The notes under the pieces are model-generated. The model saw only the letters and a program-made list of their open reading frames with translations, made no database searches and was not told the origin of the DNA. From contig NC_133104.1 of NCBI RefSeq assembly GCF_022965805.1, positions 23,680,069 through 23,744,068 on the forward strand: a stretch of 64,000 nucleotides of DNA, read 5' to 3'. Both the position numbers and the translations under genes were made by a program. Numbering within the stretch: the stretch's first letter is position 1; each line of letters starts with the position of its first letter. The stretch comes from Primulina eburnea (lineage: Eukaryota > Streptophyta > Magnoliopsida > Lamiales > Gesneriaceae). Below are positions 57,546-64,000 of this stretch, one piece after another.

Positions 57546-60000
57546 AGATCTGAGTTCGTCCTCGAACTCACAACAATCATTTCAATGATATTAGAAGAAA
57601 TGTATCACAGAGTTCAAAGCAGAACTCTTCTCAAGGAATCTGTTCTGAGATCTCAATCTCACAACACTGGTTATACAACATCTGTATATACCAAACCACA
57701 GCTTATAGCAAATCAACATCATCAGCTGTTATCACTTCTGTCTATCCCATTCCCGGATATATTCAATCTTTGTCTTCAAATACCAATCGTCACCATCCGA
57801 CGTTGGCATAATAATTCTGTCTGGTCTGAGCTATCTTTATTCTTTGTCATATCTCTGACCGTATCAGATCCTATCTCATTACCCCTCTGGTAAACTGATA
57901 AATACCATCATATCATAACTCTCACAGTGACAATCTGTCATATCACTGGTGCTAGCATCTAGCACTGCAGCTTCCTGGATATCTTCCAATATCTGGATAA
58001 TACACTCTGACTGTCTGTCAATCTGTAATTAATCTGTAAAATCACTTATGGTATGATTTGCTATAATTGCAAACTTGATCAAAATCACAATCTGATATGG
58101 TCTACTTCTACATTCTAGTCACTCTGACTATGTTCTGACATCAATCTGTGTCATTTGGTTCTGTTTGTACATCATCTTGTACAAACTAATAGATATAGAT
58201 TGAACAATCTGTCAATCATAATCATATTATATCACAATCTGGAAAATATTGGGATAATCTCATTACGAAATTCATCGAAATATACTCTCCATGTCGAATC
58301 AGAAATATACTAAGTCTGTAATAACTCTTCTGATTTCTCTCTTTCTGTCTTCTCTGTTAGCGATTCAGACCTATCAGTACAATTTCTGCCAACATTTCTG
58401 TACAAATTCTGTTATAACTGATTTAATCTATCTATATCATACCTGTCTGTTTGAATCTCATACATTCTCAGTCAGCAAAATGAACACTGAATCCACTACA
58501 ATGCATTTCTGACACTGTCTGTAATTTCAGATTCAAACTATTCGGTATAAACAAATCAGTTAATAATAAAATTTAAAGAAAAATACCTACCTGGTATTCG
58601 GCTCTGATTATAAATATCAATTCTGTTATACAACTCTGAAACCTTCTGATATCATAACACAATCAGTCTAATACAAAACACACAATCAAATATCTGTTTC
58701 TCTGACCGATACTCTGCTCTGATTATCGAAATACTGTTCTGACCACTCTGATCACGTTTCTGAACGGCTGAAATTCTTGAATTCATTTCTGATACAAGCT
58801 GAACTGTATATACTCTCAACGGTTCATAAAATCTGTATCAATACTGATTCAGAATAACAATAATCTATACTAATCTAGTAAATATATAGGATTGTAAATT
58901 CTAACAATACTATCAATTCTGACAAATCAATCAGATCTTCATGTCATTCTGATCCACTGCTATATATATCATCTGCAAATACAATATGCTCCCCACACAA
59001 TACAATCTGTATAAAATACTGATCTAGAAGCAATCATTCTCAAGCAGTTCAAAACACAATCATATCAGATAATCTGTCAACTCATATAATATCAATTTCT
59101 AACAATTCTGACCTTTCTGACGTTCTGATCTTTTTGATATCGGTATCTGATCAGTCACTGATCACAATATCAATTGTCTCAAAATCAATCAGTTTACTAA
59201 CTTCAGATATCCCTTACTCTGAATACAATCTATTTCAAACGGAATTCTTATCTGAATAATTTTTGTATACCATCATCACAATTCTCAGAATATTTAATAT
59301 GATCTTTCAAATATTCTTTCAATTCATGTTGTATCATTCTGTATAGTCAATACCATTCTGTACTAAATCTACTATACAAACAATACCTGATCTCAATTCA
59401 ATTCTGAAATTTATCTTTCAGATATAACACAATTCTGAAATCTTATCTAGGCAAACATCAGCCAACTTGTATAATACTGACAAATCTGTCAATACTAAAC
59501 TCGATTTCAGTGGATCTACTGAATACATAAGGATGCAATCTGCTCCTTTCTGTACTAATCGAGTCATATACAATACAGATATCAAAGGAATTCTAAATCT
59601 AGAATCCTTATCGTGGTATATCCACTGATCAGTTATCTCTGGTCTGAATTTTACCATTTCTGGAAAAATTCTACAATATGTCTGTACTTGTTCAGCATAT
59701 TCATATCAATAATGCAATCAAATCCTAAAACACAAGTACATCAGAATCTAACTCGATCTCATTCTTATCTTATTGTAGTATATAATATGTCACAGAAATC
59801 TCTGATATCAACATTTTCCTCAACAAGCTAGGAAATCAATACTACAGTACAACCAATCCAACAGATATAGCATATCTCTATGCAACTCAGTCAAAAATAT
59901 TCTTAACAAATGCATTAGTATATATCAATACATATGCAATAGAATCATAAAGAATAGTACCTGTTACTATATCTGGGTCTGTTCCACAATCAGTGTCATC
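57546..60000 (-). pseudogene. pol: pol remnant of A3, heavily decayed
   Basis: Homologous to A2 pol on the opposite strand. A clear match is 58035-57955 (minus) with A2 54720-54800, the integrase block followed by a GTGCTAGATGCTAGCAC-like stretch. No long ORF. Many stops; several decayed codons are shared with A2. Confidence 0.75.
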
Positions 60001-60015
60001 AGATGATTCTGTTCC

Positions 60016-60681
60016 CTAAAATCTTAAGGAATCTCTTTGAGGACAAACTCTCGCAAAGTGTCCCGACTGTTTACAAACATTGCATCTACTAAGTACTCCT
60101 TGGCAGTGTTCTGTGGAATGTCTTCCTCCGCAAGTTCTGCAGTATACTCCAGTATAACTCGGATTGGAAACACTGGAGCTAGATGAACTACTTTGTCCAC
60201 CTCTTAACTTCTTAATCTGTTTCTTTTCGATCTTCAATGGTTCTTTCTTTTTACCACTGTAGCTGCCAATCTCAACTCTGGAAGGCAGTTGTTGTAGATT
60301 CAATGCTGGAATATCATACGATACTCCCTGTTGTCCTATCAGAACCGTTTCTGCTCTTTTGGCTCTGTTCAATGTATCAGCAAAACTACCCGATTGCTTC
60401 ACATTCACCAATGTACGTATCTCAGGATTCAATCCCTGAATAAATTGGCTAGATGTCGGATCATCATTCCTAGCCACAAGAGGGGCAAAACGTAATAAGG
60501 TGAAAAACTGTGCCAAATACTCATCAATACTCATCTGACCCTGTCTCAAGTTAGTAAATTCTGCAATTCTGTCCTGTCTGTATGATGTAGGGAAGAATCT
60601 TTGATAAAATTCAAATTTAAAGATCTTCCACGATATTACTGAACAACTCTGTTCTAAAGCTCCTTTGGTTAGTAACCACCA
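60016..60681 (-). pseudogene. gag: gag of A3, N-terminus deleted
   Basis: The open frame runs from the deletion junction at 60681 to a stop at 60016. It begins inside the capsid domain at a WWLLTKGA stretch and continues with FYQRFFPTSYRQDR and LRQGQMSIDEYLAQF. It ends in the same pair of zinc knuckles as A1/A2 (CRTCGGRHSTEHC, CNVCKQSGHFARVC). The sequence is clearly diverged from A1 and A2 gag, so A3 comes from a different sublineage. No start codon remains upstream. Confidence 0.85.
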
Positions 60682-61942
60682 TCTATGAAATCTAATCTAA
60701 CTAAACATGCAACTCAAATCAGATAAACATGCATATAAACAATTTAAATCATGAAACATGCTGTCATGACTGAAAGCAATAACAATAGGGTCCATAGTCT
60801 ATGAAACCAATTCTTAAGTGCATGCAGTTCTAGTCAAATCATGTCTAGACTCGACTCAACTATAACTCTAGGGATCTCGGTGTGAATAAGACGTCAATGG
60901 CTGTCACCTACCCTCCCACTCGGGGTGACTGTACGTCTTATTCCTAGACTTCGGTCTGAGCTGTATCAACGGCTGGCAATAGGAGTCAGGGCTGCTCCTA
61001 AGCTGAGATACACCGAACATCTAGATATGTGACAATGGCTGTCAACGACTCTCCTATCTCAAATGCAATGTATAACAATCTGTAAACAAAGCATGCTCAT
61101 TTCCAAAAGATTTGAATATAAAGTCTATGAACATATCATAATCATATCAGAAGACAAACCATAATCAAGTATGTAATTTTATTGGGAAACTCAAATAGGA
61201 TCTTATTTGAGTTGTGTCTTCCCAAATATCACATGAATTATACCTTTGTCGTCCCTGTCTGACGAAGACGAAGTTTGGTATTCAATTCTGTCCATATCAA
61301 ATCTGAAATGACAATATCGAATACACTGTGTCAATGAATAACTCAATATACAATTTGTTCTGATCAATACTCAACTCAGTATATAATCTGATCAATATCT
61401 GAACAATACACAATCTGATTCATATCAACGCTATCACGATGAAATATAAATCATTACTGAATCTGATCAATATAACTCAACTGATGTTTCGACGGCATAA
61501 CAATAAAATCTGAATAACCCCGTCAAACTAAACATCACAAATATAATACTGGAACTCATAATCTGTATCCATACAATTCATAATCTGAATACTAACACAA
61601 TTCTGATATATAATCTCAGTCCATATCTTTCAAAAATCATAACAATTACAGAAACAGTTTGTTCTTTAATCTGTCTTCAATTCTACCATGTCTACGATAG
61701 CAGAAACATCATATCTGAATCATATTCAATTCTAGCAACATCATGTTTTCAAAACATCTCAAAATGTAACAAAACTTACGTCCTTGTGTAGCTCTTATCG
61801 AGAGGAACACGATACTGCGTTCGAATTCGAATTCTGATAGACGGATATTTCAAAATCACAAATCTAAAAGGCGTAAGGATTTTCTCCTTAAAAGCTTCGC
61901 CTCTCTTTCTGAATCTCTGAAGAAGGAGACGTGTAATCCTTC

Positions 61943-61952
61943 TATATATATA
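61943..61952 (-). promoter_or_regulatory. likely TATA box of the A3 LTR
   Basis: TATATATATA, downstream (minus strand) of the GC-rich array and a CACGTG. Confidence 0.55.
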
Positions 61953-62002
61953 TTACATGCATGGCAAGAAACGTGGCACATATTTTTTTTGCAACACGTG
62001 AG

Positions 62003-62308
62003 ACCGCGGGTGCGGTGCTTCCAGGAGCGCGGGTGCGCTCATGCTTCGGCATTATCTTCATTTTCTGACTTTTGACGACCGCGGGTGCGCTACGTACAAG
62101 ACCGCGGGTGCGGTGTTGGCACCGCAGGTGCGGCCCTTCTCGCACCGCGGGTGCGGTCCTGTTTCGCATAAATTTGCCAACTTTCTGTCCATGCACCGCG
62201 GGTGCGGTCTTGGTTGCACCGCGGGTGCGGTGTGGCTTCGGCCTTTCTTGCAAAAATCCACCATTGCATGACCGCGGTTGCACTCCTGTTCTGGGCGCGG
62301 GTGCGGTC
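62003..62308 (-). repeat. U3 array of ACCGCGGGTGCGGT-type inverted repeats, about ten copies
   Basis: Ten full or near copies over 306 bp, the largest array in the window. Copies in the other A3 LTR (49222-49445 and 57313-57405) differ mainly by CG-to-TG or CG-to-CA changes. Confidence 0.88.
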
Positions 62309-62437
62309 TTGCAAACCCTATTTTCTCAGGTCTTTTCTTCCGCCATTGCATGTCAGGCATTCTCATATATTCCGAGTCTCACGTTAATGAAGACTAATAA
62401 TCTTGGTTTATCAATTCTATACTTCTTGGGCATTACA

Positions 62438-62442
62438 TTATG
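62438..62442. repeat. TTATG: right target duplication of A3, also flank of next element
   Basis: Same five bases as 47476-47480; they lie directly between A3 and the LTR starting at 62443. Confidence 0.88.
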
Positions 62443-62564
62443 TGTAGTAGCCCGAATTCCAAATTGGATAATTAACGGATTAATGGTGATTAAGAAGGTT
62501 TAAGGTGTAATTTTGACCGAGTCATGATCGGACGGACTGAAGATGGTTCGGAAGCACCGAAGAG

Positions 62565-62816
62565 TTCGGAAGGTCCGAAGTGAGTTCGGTGGATCCGATC
62601 ATTAGGTGTCAAGAGTTGATCGACACGTGGGAGTTCGGACGTTCCGAAGTGTAGGTTCGGTGGATCCGATCATGAGGTGTCAAGAGCAGCTGGACACGTG
62701 CATGTTCGGACGGTCCGAAGTGTATGATCGGAGGATCCGATCATGAGCTGTCAAGAGCCAATGGACACGTAAGAGTTCGGACGTTCCGAAGAGGGTTCGG
62801 ACGATCCGAACATGGC
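62565..62816 (+). repeat. U3 tandem repeat of about 70 bp with hairpins and G-boxes
   Basis: Units begin at 62565, 62634, 62705 and 62776 (the last partial). Each has TTCGGA-3nt-TCCGAA hairpins. In the third unit a GATCGGA-GGA-TCCGATC version replaces it with both arms changed. Units 1-3 also carry ACACGTG or ACACGTA, a G-box/ABRE-type core. Confidence 0.88.
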
Positions 62817-62817
62817 C

Positions 62818-62825
62818 TATAAATA
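62818..62825 (+). promoter_or_regulatory. TATA box of the right-edge LTR
   Basis: TATAAATA directly after the tandem array, in the position expected for the core promoter. Confidence 0.65.
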
Positions 62826-63949
62826 GTGGTCGGATTTCCTCATTTTGACTCGCCAATTCAGAGAATTCCATAGCATTTCAGTCGTTTCTGACAGGTTCTA
62901 GTCTTGTTCCGAGATTTGGGCACTAGCGGGGAGCTGCTGGTCTTGTAGCAGAGCTGTGCTCTAGTTGGGAGCTAGCGGCATCAGCGGGCTAGCGACGGAC
63001 GAAGGTTTGGAATTTTATCAGTATTTATCTCAGGATTATCTAGTTAAGTCTGGTAGATAAGTTTAGTGATGGTTTTCACTTGATGAATAGGCTTGGATTA
63101 GACCTGTTGTCTGGTTGTTCCAGTGAATTAGGATTGCTGTGATAGAGGTACGAAAGTACTATCCGAGATATCCTGGTTGAGTATACATTCTTATATGTGT
63201 TGCATGATTATGTGGTGCATTGATATATGTCATATGATGCATGCTATTATGTCACGTTTATTACTGCACGTTGCATTTCATGTTGAGCCGTATCTTCTTC
63301 GAGATAGCCTTTACTGTTGAGCTGTATCTCTTTCGAGATAAGCTATATCTTGTGGGGCCGCTCAGCCCTGTCTTGTGGACGCATGGACACCGAGAGTACA
63401 CAGTGGCCGACGGGTCGGGAGGGCTTCGGTGGTCCGGGACATTTTAGGTCCACGTCTGTCTTGTAGTGGATGCAGTGACCCAGAGGTTGGACCGCGCGGC
63501 ACTATCCACTTGGCGCCTCTAGACTGAGCATTGTTGAGATCCTTTTGTGACTCCTGTTTCTTGACTACCCCGGTATCATGATCATAGCATGTGCATTTCA
63601 TATAGGTCTGTATACTCATACTTTTGTACTGGGCGTTCTTATCGCTCACGTCCTCGGTTTTGTTTATTCTTGGACACCCCATTCCCACGGGGCAGGCTTC
63701 AGGTTGGACAGCTCAGGAGGAGCAGGAGGAGGACGTTGAGTAGCTGGTTGGTTTAGTTTATCGGTATTGTTTTGATTCGATATGATTGTATTGGGTATTT
63801 TTTTTTTGAGATATTCTAGACTTCGATTGGGTTGTATAACCATTATTTTTGTTGACTTTTCCGCTGTTATCTCTGATTATTGTTAATTAGGTTAATTGCA
63901 TGCTTAGTTCTTGCCTAGTAGGTGATTCTGGAACGGGTCACTACATTTA

Positions 63950-63961
63950 TGGTATCAGAGC
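63950..63961 (+). other. primer binding site of the right-edge element
   Basis: TGGTATCAGAGC. Confidence 0.92.
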
Positions 63962-64000
63962 ATGCATACGATTTTGGGATATAGATTTCTGTTTTGGGAT

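Larger units (their letters stand above)
47481..62437 (-). mobile_element. Ty3/gypsy element A3, containing nested A2
   Basis: Minus-strand order from the right: truncated 5' LTR (62437-60682), gag without its N-terminus, ruined pol, polypurine tract, and 3' LTR split by A2. Without A2 it is about 7.1 kb. Flanked by TTATG. The two LTRs differ by well under 2 percent by eye plus a 30-bp indel (61863-61892 region), so insertion is young. A deletion joins gag directly to an internal LTR position at about 60681/60682, removing some 450 bp of LTR, the primer site, leader and gag start. Confidence 0.92.
60682..62437 (-). repeat. 5' LTR of A3, truncated
   Basis: Matches 47931-49445 plus 57313-57531 almost base for base. 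It lacks the U5-side ~450 bp. Its right end GGGCATTACA is intact and followed by TTATG. Confidence 0.92.
62443..63945 (+). repeat. 5' LTR of the right-edge element
   Basis: 1503 bp, TGTAGTAGCC to CACTACA; the end is fixed by the primer site four bases later. Confidence 0.85.
62443..64000 (+). mobile_element. 5' end of another LTR retrotransposon (runs off right edge)
   Basis: LTR 62443-63945, primer site 63950-63961, and 39 bases of leader. No coding sequence is in view, so superfamily is unknown; the LTR terminal sequences (TGTAGTAGCCCG, GGTCACTACA) fit a gypsy element, weakly. Confidence 0.85.

Noticed and set aside
58291..58512. Short plus-strand ORFs in 57585-59831
   Set aside because: Antisense to decayed pol of A3; AT-rich with no recognisable protein.
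62003..62308. CRISPR-like repeat array
   Set aside because: Eukaryotic LTR context, uneven spacing and near-palindromic repeats without unique spacers.
62041..62503. ORFs across the GCGGGTGCGG repeats (also 2929-3255, 49164-49495, 57277-57588)
   Set aside because: Produced by the repeat array in LTR U3; frames are not conserved between copies.

Overview
This window is plant nuclear DNA built almost entirely of nested LTR retrotransposons. Evidence for a plant: tRNA-iMet-type primer sites after LTRs, Ty1/copia and Ty3/gypsy (chromovirus and Tat-type) polyproteins, and a nuclear-type tRNA-Leu gene. The style of the copia element at 6574-17807 suggests an asterid, perhaps Lamiales, but that is a weak guess. 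No protein-coding host gene is visible. The only host gene I can support is tRNA-Leu(UAA) at 32312-32394.

Layout, left to right. (1) 1-3270: 5' part of a minus-strand gypsy element (A1) that runs off the left edge. (2) 3271-19201: a decayed minus-strand Tat-type gypsy element with a second RNase H domain, split by (3) a plus-strand copia element at 6574-17807. That copia carries about 4.7 kb of extra sequence after pol: two antisense ORFs, each behind a TATAAATA box, and one long broken sense ORF. (4) 19202-34053: host-like AT-rich sequence holding a solo LTR (19922-22290), a complete but defective copia element (copia-2, 22350-31833, target duplication CAAAC) and the tRNA gene. (5) 34054-37424: 5' end of a sister copia (copia-3), broken by (6) a nearly intact minus-strand chromovirus (gypsy-B, from 37425) with an apparent 179-bp intron between gag and pol. 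(7) Inside gypsy-B's right LTR sits a minus-strand gypsy element A3 (47481-62437, duplication TTATG), and inside A3's left LTR sits plus-strand gypsy A2 (49446-57312, duplication CCGCG). (8) 62443-64000: the 5' LTR and primer site of another element that runs off the right edge.

Inferred order of events: the Tat element precedes copia-1 and A1; copia-3 precedes gypsy-B, then A3, then A2. A2 and A3 have LTR pairs differing by only about 1 percent by eye, yet pol is wrecked in both, partly by lesions at the same sites. A1 and A2 also share a lost gag start codon. This points to a gag-bearing non-autonomous family moved by proteins supplied from elsewhere.

The pattern that recurs at every scale is arrays of short inverted repeats. 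Most LTR families here carry a private array with a different sequence but the same stem-short loop-stem plan, and several show compensatory stem changes between copies. In A1/A3, A2 and the 62443 element the array lies just upstream of the likely TATA box.
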